Positions 17,105 to 26,481 are shown, numbered from the stretch's first letter. The stretch is DNA of 64,000 nt from Amarolinea aalborgensis (GCF_900491745.1 NZ_UETR01000015.1:1-64000); one strand, 5' to 3'. The notes: generated by a model from the sequence alone, not told the origin. Made by a program: numbers and translations.

Positions 17105-19234
17105 TTAGTCTCCGACCTGCAGCCGGTGGTAGGGGTTGCCAGGCGGCATGGGAACTTTGAAGAAGTAATGCAGAATCTCCGACACGACCGGCACGGCCAC
17201 GGCTGATCCTTCACCGCCGTTGTAGATAAAGGCGACCACGGCGATCTGTGGGTTATCGAACGGCGCGAAGGCCATGAACCAGGCGTGCGTCGGCAAAAAG
17301 CCTTTGGCGTCGTAGCCGATCTCGGGATCCCAAAATTCAGCGGTGCCTGTCTTGCCGGCAACCGCAATCCCAGCCACGCGTGCGCCGGGCGCGGTGCCAT
17401 TCGACCAATTGACCGCGCCGAAAAGGCCTTCGCGCACCACGGCCATGTATTCCGGCTTGATCGGCAGCGTGCGGATGATTTCCGGCTGCATCTCCATGCT
17501 CACCACGCCGTCTGCGTCCGTCATGCGCGCCACGAGCTGCGGCCGATAAAGGGCGCCCCCATTGGCCACGGCTGCGGCCGCGTTGGCTACTTGCAGCGGG
17601 GTAGCCAGGACGAAGCCTTGACCAATGGACATGTTGTAGGTGTCGCCGGTGACCCAGCCTTCGCCGTATGTCAGGCGTTTCCATTGATCGCTGGGAATCA
17701 GCCCCGGATGTTCACCGGGCAGATCAATGCCGGTGACATCGCCGTAGCCAAATGCGAGCGCATACTGGGCCAGACGGTTTACGTCGAGGCCCTGCATCTC
17801 GCGGAAGCCGCCTCCCGCCTGGTAGAAAAAGACGTCGCAGGAGACGGCCAGCGCTTCCGCGACGGTGATAGCGCCGTGGCCACGTCCGTATTTGGCAAGC
17901 CAGCAGTAGAATGGCTGCGCCTTGCTGAAGTCGTTCGGATAGAACTTGTTGGGCAGCCACAGGATGCCGTTGTCCTGCAGGCGGGTGCGCGAGGTGATGA
18001 CGCCTTCTTGCAGCGCGCCTGCGGCCGGCACGGTTTTGAACGTGGAACCGGGAGGATAGATGCCACTGATGGCATGGTTGAGAAGCGGGCGGTACTTGTT
18101 CTCACTGAGCGCCGCATACTCGTCGCTGGTGATGCCGTCGGCGAATTGATTGTTATCGTAGGTTGGCAAGCTGACCATCCCCAGCACGGCGCCGTTCTGC
18201 GGATTGATGGCAACGGCCGCCCCCGATGGGGAACCGGCTGCCTCCAAACCGCGGCGCAGCGCCTTTTCCATCGCCTGCTGCAGGTCTACATCAATCGTCA
18301 GCACCAGGTTGAGGCCAGGGGTCTCAGGCAGCGGTTGGCCGATGGTTCTCACCTCACGGCCCGCCACATCCACTTCAATCTCACGCAAACTGGCCTGGCC
18401 GTGCATTTCTTTCTCGAATGTGCGCTCAATGCCCGCGTAACCCACCCAATCATTGGGCGCGTACCCCTTGTCGCGGTACGAGTCGGCTTGATCGGCCGGA
18501 ATGGGTCCCATGTAACCGATCACGTCCGAGGTCAGCGCGCCCGTCAGGTATTCTCGTTCGGCGTTGGTCAAGAGGACAACACCCGGCAGCGTATACTGGG
18601 CTTCTTTGAGCACAAACGCGGCGTCTGTGGGCAGGTTGAGGACGACGTCAAGCGGAGCAAAAGCGCTGCCCAGACGCGCGTTTTCAACGGCCTGCGTCAT
18701 CAAGCGCACGAGGTCTGCGCGCGGCAGTTGCGCCAGATCCTCAGCCGCCACCGGCAGGCGCAGCGGCGGCGCGCTGGTGGGTGTGACAGTCGGCGCGCTG
18801 ATGGGCGTCGGCGTGCCGCGTGCACGCGCCGCCACGCGCGTGGGGCGCACCGTTGCCTCTGGGGTGACGGTGACGGTCGGCGTGATCACAGCCGATACGG
18901 GCATCGTCAGCAGATCGAGCAGGCGGCTCAGCTCAGCGGCCAATTCATCTTCATCGTCTGGCAGGTTCGCCGGCACCACAGCCACCGCAAACGTGGGGCG
19001 ATTGCGGGCCAGGGTGCGTCCCTGGCTGTCATAGATGACGCCGCGCGGGGCCGGTTCTGAGATTTCGCGAAAGCGATTCTGATTCGCGCGCGCGCGCAGG
19101 GTCGCGCCCTGACTCACCTGTAGACGCCACAGTTGGGCGGCAAGACCGAGGAAAGCCAGTACGATCAAGATTCGATAGAGAAACGTGCGGACCACCGCCG
19201 CTTGAATTTGGTTCACGTTGGTTTGCGCCGCCAA
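17105..19234 (-). CDS. mrdA: Penicillin-binding protein 2 (transpeptidase of the rod system)
   Basis: Class B penicillin-binding protein that crosslinks peptidoglycan in the elongasome with RodA. It has one N-terminal membrane anchor (FLYRILIVLAFLGLAAQLW), a dimerisation/pedestal region and a transpeptidase domain with all three active-site motifs: PPGSTFKT (SxxK), SCDVFFY and GKTGTAE (KTG). At 709 aa it is longer than E. coli PBP2 because of a Pro/Thr/Val-rich insertion at about residues 110-160 (TVTVTPEATVRPTR and PTPISAPTVTPTSAPP). It begins with ATG at 19234, 19 bp after mreD. Confidence 0.94.
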   Translation of the reverse strand: MAAQTNVNQIQAAVVRTFLYRILIVLAFLGLAAQLWRLQVSQGATLRARANQNRFREISEPAPRGVIYDSQGRTLARNRPTFAVAVVPANLPDDEDELAAELSRLLDLLTMPVSAVITPTVTVTPEATVRPTRVAARARGTPTPISAPTVTPTSAPPLRLPVAAEDLAQLPRADLVRLMTQAVENARLGSAFAPLDVVLNLPTDAAFVLKEAQYTLPGVVLLTNAEREYLTGALTSDVIGYMGPIPADQADSYRDKGYAPNDWVGYAGIERTFEKEMHGQASLREIEVDVAGREVRTIGQPLPETPGLNLVLTIDVDLQQAMEKALRRGLEAAGSPSGAAVAINPQNGAVLGMVSLPTYDNNQFADGITSDEYAALSENKYRPLLNHAISGIYPPGSTFKTVPAAGALQEGVITSRTRLQDNGILWLPNKFYPNDFSKAQPFYCWLAKYGRGHGAITVAEALAVSCDVFFYQAGGGFREMQGLDVNRLAQYALAFGYGDVTGIDLPGEHPGLIPSDQWKRLTYGEGWVTGDTYNMSIGQGFVLATPLQVANAAAAVANGGALYRPQLVARMTDADGVVSMEMQPEIIRTLPIKPEYMAVVREGLFGAVNWSNGTAPGARVAGIAVAGKTGTAEFWDPEIGYDAKGFLPTHAWFMAFAPFDNPQIAVVAFIYNGGEGSAVAVPVVSEILHYFFKVPMPPGNPYHRLQVGD

Positions 19235-19253
19235 TCAGATCTGCTCGCCGCGC

Positions 19254-19754
19254 TCACAAATCGAGCCGCCGTGCCGCGGCGCGCCGGCCCAGGGCCAGCA
19301 TGACCACATACACCACCGGCAGTAAAGCCGCATTGTAGAGGGAGTCGGGCACAATGACCCTGAAGAACGTCACGGACCAGGTTGTGGGGCGTCCCGTCAG
19401 CGCCAACAAGATCAGCAGCACCAGGCCATAGACCAAGCCCGCCGCCAGGCCGCTGAGGATCCGGATGACGAGCCGTTCACGGAAAATGGTCGAAGCGCCG
19501 ACGCCGACCAGGTAAGATGCGACCAGGAGCGCCAAAGCCGAGGCGCCGAACGGCGTGCCGCCCAAGAGATCGAGCCATAGGCCGCCGATTAGCGCCCACC
19601 AGAGTCCTTCCTGGCTGCCGCCGATGAGTGTCCAGGCGATCACGACCAGGAGCTGCAAGTTCGGTTTTGCCCCCCACAGGCTGATGTGAGGGACAAGGGT
19701 GGTCTGCAAGAGGCCGATGAGGGCCAGCGCCGGCACCAGGAAGTAGAGATTCAT
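19254..19754 (-). CDS. mreD: Rod shape-determining protein MreD
   Basis: Small polytopic membrane protein of the elongasome. The 166 residues contain about five hydrophobic segments, and the motif GGLWLDLLGGTPFGASAL is typical of MreD. Start ATG 19754. It lies 14 bp after mreC and 19 bp before mrdA. MreD sequences are poorly conserved, so position in the operon contributes strongly to the call. Confidence 0.88.
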   Translation of the reverse strand: MNLYFLVPALALIGLLQTTLVPHISLWGAKPNLQLLVVIAWTLIGGSQEGLWWALIGGLWLDLLGGTPFGASALALLVASYLVGVGASTIFRERLVIRILSGLAAGLVYGLVLLILLALTGRPTTWSVTFFRVIVPDSLYNAALLPVVYVVMLALGRRAAARRLDL

Positions 19755-19768
19755 CCCACAAATACCCG

Positions 19769-20620
19769 TTACCGCGCCGGCGGCGGCCGATTAGCGGTTG
19801 ACCCGAAGTCGGTGATGACCAACACGAGTTCGAGCCGGCCAAAGTTGACCGTGGGCCGCACCTCAGCTTGTTGGAACATCTCGTAGTCGCGGCGCCTGAC
19901 GCTCAGAATCTGGCCGATGACCAACCCCTTGGGCAGACTCTCGCCGAGGCCCGATGTCAACACAATATCGCCCGGGCTGATGACTGCATCTTGCGTCAGG
20001 TAGTTGACGACCGGGTTGCTGCCATCTACGCCTTGCAGAACACCCAAGACGCGCGAGCCTTGCACGATCACGTTCACCGCGCTGTTGGGATCGGTGATGA
20101 GCAGGACTTTGGAACTGCTGGCGTTCACCTCGATAATGCGTCCCACCAGGCCTACATCGCTCATCACCGGCATACCGGCTGCAATGCCCTGGTTGCTCCC
20201 CAGGTCAATCACCAGGTACTTCAGGAAATTGGGGTCACGACCCACTACGCGCCCGACAATTTGGCCGCCGCGCATGACGAGATTGGGATTGCTCTGGCGA
20301 AAATTCAGCAGGCTGCGCAGGTTGGCGTCTTCAATCTCGATGTCGCGCAATCGCACATTCTCGACGGTCAGACGGTCTGCCAGCTCCTGTAAATCCTGGT
20401 TGCGCTGCCGCAGCGTGCCCAGATCATAGAATAGGTTGACCACAGATTGCGCGCCTCCGGCCAGGCTGGTCAAACCAGATTGAATCGGGAGCACCGGCCG
20501 CAGAATCAGCCCTTTGATGCCAATCAAACGACCGTTTTGGTCAAGGATCATCAGCACAACACAAACGGCGACAAAGATGAGGAGACGCAGCGGGGTTGCG
20601 CGTTGGTTGGTTTGAGTCAT
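19769..20620 (-). CDS. mreC: Rod shape-determining protein MreC
   Basis: Elongasome scaffold with one N-terminal transmembrane segment (LLIFVAVCVVLMILD), a coiled-coil stretch (LRQRNQDLQELADRLTVENV) and the extracytoplasmic beta-barrel region with GRVVGRDPNFLKYLVIDLGS and GDIVLTSGLGESLPKGLVIG, hallmarks of MreC. At 283 aa the length is normal. It starts at ATG 20620, 31 bp after the mreB stop. Confidence 0.93.
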   Translation of the reverse strand: MTQTNQRATPLRLLIFVAVCVVLMILDQNGRLIGIKGLILRPVLPIQSGLTSLAGGAQSVVNLFYDLGTLRQRNQDLQELADRLTVENVRLRDIEIEDANLRSLLNFRQSNPNLVMRGGQIVGRVVGRDPNFLKYLVIDLGSNQGIAAGMPVMSDVGLVGRIIEVNASSSKVLLITDPNSAVNVIVQGSRVLGVLQGVDGSNPVVNYLTQDAVISPGDIVLTSGLGESLPKGLVIGQILSVRRRDYEMFQQAEVRPTVNFGRLELVLVITDFGSTANRPPPAR

Positions 20621-20651
20621 GTCTCTGTCAAGCGGTGACCCAGATCACCCC

Positions 20652-21713
20652 TCAATGAATGGTGCTGCCGCGCTGCATACTGGTCAGCACCTTGCGCAGG
20701 TCTTCGAGCGATTCCAAGATCTTTTCCGCGCCCTTGGCCACACAGGACATCGGCTCGTTGGCTGCATACACTTTCATCTTGGTCTCTTCGCTCAAGCGTT
20801 CGGACAAGCCACGCAGCAAGGCGCCGCCGCCCGCCAGTACAATGCCGTCGCTCATCAAGTCGGCCACCAACTCTGGCGGCGTGTCGTCGAGCGCAGATTT
20901 GATGGCTTCCACAATCACGTTGACCGAGTTGCGCAGGGCTTCACGGATCTCGATACTGCTGATCTCCACGCCTTCGGGCAGTCCGGTGATCAAATTGCGG
21001 CCGCGCAGCGTATAGGTGATTTCCTGTTCCAGCGGATAGGCCGAGCCGGCCTCGATCTTGGCCTGTTCTGCGGTGCGATCGCCAATCAGCAAGTTGTATT
21101 TCTGCCTGGCATAGGCAATGATGTCTTCATCCATCTCATCGCCGGCCACACGGATCGAACGCGCGACAACGATGCCGCCCAGGGCAATGACGGCCACCTC
21201 GGTCGTGCCGCCGCCAATGTCTACAATCATTGAACCTTTGGCATCGGTCACCTTCAGACCCGCGCCGATCGCGGCCGCCATCGGCTCCTCAACCAGGTAA
21301 GCCTCGCGAGCGCCGGCGCTGATGGTGGCGTCATGCACGGCGCGCTTCTCCACCTCGGTGACGCCGCTCGGAATGCCAACCACGACGCGTGGGCGAGGAA
21401 TCCGCAGCAGAGAGCGTTCGTGAACTTTGCGAATGAAATGATGGAGCATCTGCTCCGTGACATCGAAATCTGAGATCACGCCATCGCGCAATGGGCGCAC
21501 CGCGACAATGTTGGCCGGCGTGCGACCGACCATCTCTTTCGCCTCAGCGCCGATAGCCAGCACCTTTTTGGTTTTTTTCTCGATGGCAACCACGGATGGT
21601 TCGTTGATGACAACGCCCTGGTTCCGTACGCAGACGAGGGTGTTGGCAGTGCCCAGGTCAATACCAATATCGAGCGAAAACAGGCCTAACAGCCAGTTGA
21701 GTGGACTAAACAA
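20652..21713 (-). CDS. mreB: Rod shape-determining protein MreB (actin homologue)
   Basis: Cytoplasmic actin-like filament protein that directs side-wall synthesis. Actin-fold nucleotide motifs are clear: DIGIDLGTANTLV (phosphate 1), IVDIGGGTTEVAVIALGG (phosphate 2) and GIVLAGGGALLRGL (adenosine). The 353-aa length is slightly above E. coli MreB. It is the first gene of a six-gene operon and has a strong promoter 120-150 bp upstream (-10 ATTATA complement at 21833-21838). Confidence 0.97.
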   Translation of the reverse strand: MFSPLNWLLGLFSLDIGIDLGTANTLVCVRNQGVVINEPSVVAIEKKTKKVLAIGAEAKEMVGRTPANIVAVRPLRDGVISDFDVTEQMLHHFIRKVHERSLLRIPRPRVVVGIPSGVTEVEKRAVHDATISAGAREAYLVEEPMAAAIGAGLKVTDAKGSMIVDIGGGTTEVAVIALGGIVVARSIRVAGDEMDEDIIAYARQKYNLLIGDRTAEQAKIEAGSAYPLEQEITYTLRGRNLITGLPEGVEISSIEIREALRNSVNVIVEAIKSALDDTPPELVADLMSDGIVLAGGGALLRGLSERLSEETKMKVYAANEPMSCVAKGAEKILESLEDLRKVLTSMQRGSTIH

Positions 21714-21832
21714 CTCGGACTCTCCTCCAACGGGGATGGACTGTGACGAAAAAATCGGCCTGCCAGCATGTCAGGCCGCGTGCATGGGCGCGGAAACTGG
21801 CGAGCCTTGCGCCCGTGCGCGCCTATGGCGCC

Positions 21833-21861
21833 ATTATACCATGCGCCAACTGATACGTAAA
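21833..21861 (-). promoter_or_regulatory. Promoter of the mreB operon
   Basis: On the minus strand, TTTACG (21861-21856) and a perfect TATAAT (21838-21833) are separated by 17 bp. It drives mreB and probably the whole shape operon. The rest of the 21714-22349 gap holds the divergent promoter and leader of the EF-G-like gene. Confidence 0.8.
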
Positions 21862-22007
21862 ACGCCGAAGACGAAACGAGAGAGTAGAGGTGCATCACGC
21901 ATAGACCCTGATCATAACGGACGGCGGCGCACATTGGTTACGACCAGCCGCCGCCCGGCGCGCTTATGCGACGTTTTGCACAAGCGCGCTTCAGATTTGT
22001 ATCATGA

Positions 22008-22036
22008 TTGACATTTTTTGTATTCTCGGTTAAAAT
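22008..22036 (+). promoter_or_regulatory. Consensus sigma-70-type promoter upstream of the EF-G-like gene
   Basis: Perfect TTGACA at 22008-22013, a 17-bp spacer, and TAAAAT at 22031-22036. It would give a 5' leader of about 300 nt before the ATG at 22350. Confidence 0.8.
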
Positions 22037-22259
22037 GCGTCCATTGCCGTCAGCCGATCAAGCTGGCGGCATATCATGCACGCGCTTGACTTTGATCGGG
22101 ATTTCCCGCTGGCGTCGTGATGAGCACAGCTCGATAGTGGTTGCCAGGTGCTTTGTTAGGGTCGCATGTAATCCGTGATTCTCGTTGGGCCGGCAGTTGG
22201 CGCAAGCGTCAAGATTGACTTAACCAAGCACTGATACATTACGAAAGTCTATAACCATA

Positions 22260-22326
22260 CTGCAAGCGGGCGCGAATTGCGCTCTTTTTCCTTGAGAGGA
22301 AAAGCGAAGTCTATTCCCGCTTGCAG
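22260..22326 (+). promoter_or_regulatory. Nested hairpin in the 5' leader of the EF-G-like gene
   Basis: CTGCAAGCGGG (22260-22270) pairs perfectly with CCCGCTTGCAG (22316-22326). Inside it, GCTCTTTTTCC pairs with GAGGAAAAGC. The structure ends 14 nt before the GGAGG ribosome site, so it may act as a translational control element; this role is inferred. Confidence 0.55.
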
Positions 22327-22349
22327 TACAACAAGCCAATGGAGGATTG

Positions 22350-24425
22350 ATGGGGACTTATGCGACGAAAGATATCCGCAACATCGCGTTGGTTGGGCAC
22401 AGCGGTTGCGGTAAGACCTCCCTCAGCGAGGCCATGTTTTTTGATACGGGTGCGGCCACGCGCCTCGGTCGTGTAGAAGATGGCACCACCGTGTCGGACT
22501 GGGATGACGAAGAGAAACGGCGCCATGTTTCGATCAACACCGCGGTGATTCCATGCGAATGGAAGGGCGCCAAGATCAATCTGCTGGACACGCCGGGCTA
22601 CGCCGATTTTGCCGGCGACGTGATTGCCGCGGTGGCCGTGGCCGATGCGGGTTTGGTGATGGTGGACGCGGTGGCTGGCGCGGAAGTCGGCACAGAACTG
22701 ACCTGGAGCTACCTGAACGAGCGCAGTCTCCCACGCCTCGTGGTGGTCAACAAGATGGATCGTGAGAACGCCAATTTTGACAAGGCGCTGCAATCCCTGC
22801 GCGAGCATTTCGCCGGCGCGATCGTGGCGCTCCAGGTGCCGATTGGCAAGGAACACGACTTCCGCGGCGTGGTTGATCTGATGCAGATGAAGGCGTTTGT
22901 TGGGCCGAAGGGTGAAATGCAGGACATCCCCGCCAACCTCCAAGCCGAGGTGGACAAGGCGCGCACGCTCCTGATCGAGGCCGCTGCGGAAGGCAACGAC
23001 GACCTGATTATGAAGTACCTCGAAGGGGAAGAGCTGACACCCGAGGAGATTCAGCTTGGCCTCGGCCTCGGCATCCGCGCCGGCTCCATTGTGCCGGTTG
23101 TGTGCACTGCGGCCAGCGCCAATCTCGGCGTGCAGGCGTTGATGGACGCGTTGGTGCTGCTGGCGCCTTCGCCCAACCAATCCGCGCCGGTAACCGCGGT
23201 CAGGTCCAACACGGGCGACACGATGACGCTTGCCACAGACCCCAACGGCCCCCTGGCGGCGCTGGTCTTCAAGACTGTGGCTGACCCCTATGTCGGTCGC
23301 GTCACTTTCTTCCGGGTCTTTTCGGGCACCATGCACTCTGACTCACGCGTGTTCAACTCGCGCAGCGAGAGTGAAGAGCGCATTCCGCAGTTGTTCACGC
23401 CCCGCGGCGAACAGCACACCAACGTGGACGTGGTAGTGGCTGGCGACATCGGCGCAGTGGCGAAACTAACCTCAACCATCACCTCGGACACGTTGTGCGA
23501 GAAGGCCGGCGCGCTGCAGCTTGCCAAGCCGAGCTATCCAAGTCCGCTGTTCGCCGTAGCAATTTCGCCGAAGACCAAGGCCGATTCGGCCAAGCTCGGC
23601 CCCGCGCTGACGCGTCTCAGCGAGGAAGACCCCACCTTGCGTTGGCGACAGGAGCCATCTACGCAGCAGACGATTTTGGAGGGCATGGGCGATACGCACA
23701 TTGACATCGCCATTCGCCGCATGGAGTCGAAGTTTGGCGTGGGGGTTGAGACGGCAGTGCCCAAGGTGCCTTACCAGGAGTCCATCACCAAAAACGCCAG
23801 CGCGATGTATCGCCACAAGAAGCAGACAGGCGGCGCCGGCCAGTTTGGCGAAGTGCATTTGGAAGTCAAGCCGCTCGCGCGCGGCGCTGGTTTCGAGTAC
23901 AGCACCGATCGTGTGTTTGGCGGCGTCATTTCCAACTCCTTCTTCCCGTCCATCGAAAAAGGCATCAAATCGGTGCTAGAATCGGGCGCCATGGCCGGCT
24001 ATCCGGTCGTGGACGTGCGCGTCGAAGTCTTCGATGGCAAGATGCACCCGGTGGACTCGAAAGACATCGCGTTCCAGGTGGCTGGTCGCGAGGCGTTCAA
24101 GCTGGCAATCCAGCAGGCAAACCCCGTGCTGCTTGAGCCGATCATGGATGTGGCCATTACCGTGCCTGATGAGTACATGGGCGACGTGCTGAGCGACATC
24201 AACACCAAGCGCGCCCGCGTGCAGGGCATGACCCAAGAGCGCGGCCGCAGCATCGTGACCGCCCAGGTGCCCCTGGCCGAGATGCAGCGCTACGCCACCG
24301 ATTTGCGCTCAATCACACAGGGCCGCGGCCTGTTTACCATGACTTTCTCGCACTACGAAGTGGTGCCGGCTCATGCCGCCGAAGCGATTATTGCCGAGGC
24401 CAAACGCGAGGCTGAGAAGGAGTAA
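22350..24425 (+). CDS. Elongation factor G-like translational GTPase
   Basis: Five-domain translational GTPase related to EF-G (FusA2/TM_1651-like group). The ATG at 22350 follows GGAGG by 4 bp; an in-frame TTG one codon earlier is less likely. G-domain motifs: GHSGCGKTS (G1), DTPGYADF (G3) and NKMDREN (G4). In canonical EF-G the G3 motif reads DTPGH, and here the catalytic His position is Tyr, as in the EF-G-like subfamily. Domain IV and V motifs (HPVDSKDIAFQVAGREAFKLA split, then GRGLFTMTFSHYE) are present. At 691 aa it is full length. It is probably not the main elongation factor, because no rpsL/rpsG/tuf genes are adjacent. Confidence 0.88.
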   Translation: MGTYATKDIRNIALVGHSGCGKTSLSEAMFFDTGAATRLGRVEDGTTVSDWDDEEKRRHVSINTAVIPCEWKGAKINLLDTPGYADFAGDVIAAVAVADAGLVMVDAVAGAEVGTELTWSYLNERSLPRLVVVNKMDRENANFDKALQSLREHFAGAIVALQVPIGKEHDFRGVVDLMQMKAFVGPKGEMQDIPANLQAEVDKARTLLIEAAAEGNDDLIMKYLEGEELTPEEIQLGLGLGIRAGSIVPVVCTAASANLGVQALMDALVLLAPSPNQSAPVTAVRSNTGDTMTLATDPNGPLAALVFKTVADPYVGRVTFFRVFSGTMHSDSRVFNSRSESEERIPQLFTPRGEQHTNVDVVVAGDIGAVAKLTSTITSDTLCEKAGALQLAKPSYPSPLFAVAISPKTKADSAKLGPALTRLSEEDPTLRWRQEPSTQQTILEGMGDTHIDIAIRRMESKFGVGVETAVPKVPYQESITKNASAMYRHKKQTGGAGQFGEVHLEVKPLARGAGFEYSTDRVFGGVISNSFFPSIEKGIKSVLESGAMAGYPVVDVRVEVFDGKMHPVDSKDIAFQVAGREAFKLAIQQANPVLLEPIMDVAITVPDEYMGDVLSDINTKRARVQGMTQERGRSIVTAQVPLAEMQRYATDLRSITQGRGLFTMTFSHYEVVPAHAAEAIIAEAKREAEKE

Positions 24426-24487
24426 GCGCCCAGCGCGCACCGTTGCGGTGGGCGGCGACCTGGACAGTTGCAGGAATTCTTAGAATC

Positions 24488-24530
24488 AAAGGCAGCGCGT
24501 GGATTTACCATGTGCTGCCTTTATCTTTCA
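24488..24530 (+). terminator. Terminator after the EF-G-like gene
   Basis: AAAGGCAGC (24488-24496) pairs with GCTGCCTTT (24514-24522), followed by a T-rich tail. Confidence 0.65.
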
Positions 24531-24570
24531 AGGTGGGCTTTGCCTTTGCACCTCTGCGCCGTTGCGTTAG

Positions 24571-25147
24571 AGTGCATTTCAATTTCGGGGCGTAGCTCGC
24601 GATTTTCAATGCAAAGGCGTCAAGACGCTGGGGCGCAATTCAGTTTCGCAGCCTAGCCCTGGCGGGGCTTGCATCTTGTAGCCGGATGGCCTTCGGCCTC
24701 CGGCGGGGTTGGCGGCCCGAGGGCGCGCCATCAACGCCGCCCGACCGTAAACGGATCGGGCTACGAGGGGGAAGGCCCTATCGGGCCTGACAGCTCGGGA
24801 GGGATTTGTCTCTCGCAGCGGGCGCATATTCATTCCGCGGCGGTAACTATTCAGGCGGCGCGCCGTGGCAAGCGAGCGATTGAAATCGCGCCTGATGGGC
24901 GTTCCGCCAGGCGTCCACTCAGGTTGGACGCGGCGCCGGTCGGCTCCGGCCGACGGCTCGACTGAGACTTCGGCGAGCTCAGTCGAGCCGCTCGCCGAAG
25001 TCCTGGCGGCGGCACGCCCTTGCGGCCCGAATTCATTCGGCGGCTGCAGTCGGCGCAGGATGCCTGAACAGTTACCCGCGGCGTAACCCATGCACGTGGG
25101 GCTTCGCCGAGGTCTCAGCCGACCCGCTCTCATGCTGAAATGCACCC
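24571..25147 (-). repeat. Dispersed intergenic repeat, copy 4 (inverted)
   Basis: The 24531-25161 gap holds no gene. The element runs from GTGCATTTCAATTTCGGGGC (24572) to TGAAATGCACCC (ending 25147), again an inverted pair. Its core is the reverse complement of copies 1 and 5. It also contains a 12-bp perfect hairpin, GACTTCGGCGAG (24966-24977) with CTCGCCGAAGTC (24991-25002). Confidence 0.7.
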
Positions 25148-25161
25148 GTCGCCAGAAAGTG

Positions 25162-25191
25162 TTGGACTTTCCCGTCTCTTTGCTGTATACT
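25162..25191 (+). promoter_or_regulatory. Promoter of the DUF362 gene
   Basis: TTGGAC at 25162-25167 and TATACT at 25186-25191, 18-bp spacing, 50 bp upstream of the ATG at 25241 with AGGAGG before it. Confidence 0.65.
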
Positions 25192-25240
25192 CAGCTCGGG
25201 CTGCGCCTTACCTAACGGGTGATCAGCCCAGGAGGTTGAC

Positions 25241-26455
25241 ATGATTCAGAAGAATTTTCCTGGACGTGGGAAAGTGGCGGTCTTGAAGACCACGCCGCAA
25301 ACGGTGCTGGATGACTATGAAAAGCTGCTGCAGCTGGCCGATGTGCAATCTGCCTTGCCCACCGACAAAGAGACGATCCTCAAGATCAACATTTCCTGGC
25401 AGACCTGGTATCCTGCCTGTTCCACCGAACCGTGGCAGCTCGAAGGCGTCATTCGCGGTCTGCAGCGCGCCGGATACCATGACCTGATTGGCGCGCAGAA
25501 TCAGACGGTGGTTGTGGATGCGTATGTGGGCGAGCGCAACAACAAGCACAAACCGGTGGTTGACGCCTACGGCGTGCGCAATGTCCATCTGTACGAGCCT
25601 GAGGTGCGTTGGATTCGCTATGAACCGCGCGCGCCGATGCTGGTGCTCAACAAGATCTTCCCGGACGGCATTCTCATCCCGGAGATGTTCATCGGCCGCA
25701 ACATCGTGCATCTGCCTACGGTCAAGACGCACGTCTTCACGACGATTACCGGCGCAATGAAGAATGCATTTGGCGGGCTTTTGACCGAAAAACGTCACTG
25801 GACGCATGGCGTCATTCACGAGACCCTGGTGGACCTGCTGACCATTCAGCAAGAGATTCACAGCGGGTTGTTCGCGGTGATGGATGCCACCTTTGCCGGC
25901 GACGGCCCTGGGCCGCGCGCCATGCGCTGGCATGAGAAGGATCTCATTTTGGCGTCGGCCGATCAAGTGGCGATTGATGCGATGTCCGCCAAACTGCAAG
26001 GCTTCAATCCCATGGAAATCCCCTTCCTGCGCCTGGCGCATGAGATGGGACTGGGCGTGGCGGACCCGAAGGAAATCGAGTTGGTTGGCTACGATGTTTC
26101 GGGCGAGGATTGGCGCTTCGTGCAGGAGGACACCTTTGCCAGCCGCGGCCAGAAGCTGATCTATCACGGCGCGCTCAAGCCGTTCGAGAATCTGCTCCTG
26201 CGCTCACCGCTCGTGCCCTGGTCGTTCTTTGCATCCAACTTCTACCATAATGTCTATTGGTACCCGTTTGTGGGACGCCCGCGCGTGCAGGCCGCGCTGG
26301 AAACGAAGTGGGGGCGCTTGTTCCAGCAATACGGCGATGGCCGCGTCGTGATGCCGGGTGTGGAACCGCAGACAACGTTGATTGCCGCGGCTGGCGCAGC
26401 CGGCGCGGCGCTGCTGTTGGGCGGTATGCTGAGGCGACGCCAGCAGCCCAGATAA
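25241..26455 (+). CDS. DUF362 domain-containing protein
   Basis: The ATG follows AGGAGGTTGAC closely. The body matches DUF362 proteins: ETILKINISWQTWYPACST early, then VHLPTVKTHVFTTITGAMKN, FGGLLTEKRHWTHG and LFAVMDATFAGDGPGPR. No 4Fe-4S cysteine cluster is seen, unlike many DUF362 proteins that carry ferredoxin motifs. A hydrophobic Ala/Gly segment close to the C-terminus (TLIAAAGAAGAALLLGGM) followed by basic residues looks like a membrane tail anchor. The biochemical function of this family is not settled. The PHP gene starts 26 bp downstream, so the two are probably co-transcribed. Confidence 0.8.
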   Translation: MIQKNFPGRGKVAVLKTTPQTVLDDYEKLLQLADVQSALPTDKETILKINISWQTWYPACSTEPWQLEGVIRGLQRAGYHDLIGAQNQTVVVDAYVGERNNKHKPVVDAYGVRNVHLYEPEVRWIRYEPRAPMLVLNKIFPDGILIPEMFIGRNIVHLPTVKTHVFTTITGAMKNAFGGLLTEKRHWTHGVIHETLVDLLTIQQEIHSGLFAVMDATFAGDGPGPRAMRWHEKDLILASADQVAIDAMSAKLQGFNPMEIPFLRLAHEMGLGVADPKEIELVGYDVSGEDWRFVQEDTFASRGQKLIYHGALKPFENLLLRSPLVPWSFFASNFYHNVYWYPFVGRPRVQAALETKWGRLFQQYGDGRVVMPGVEPQTTLIAAAGAAGAALLLGGMLRRRQQPR

Positions 26456-26481
26456 TTATTGACATAAGGAGCCGTGCGCGT

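Noticed and set aside
17285..19060. 591-aa open frame on the plus strand
   Set aside because: Antisense shadow of mrdA. No family motifs and no ribosome site; the minus-strand PBP2 has all active-site motifs.
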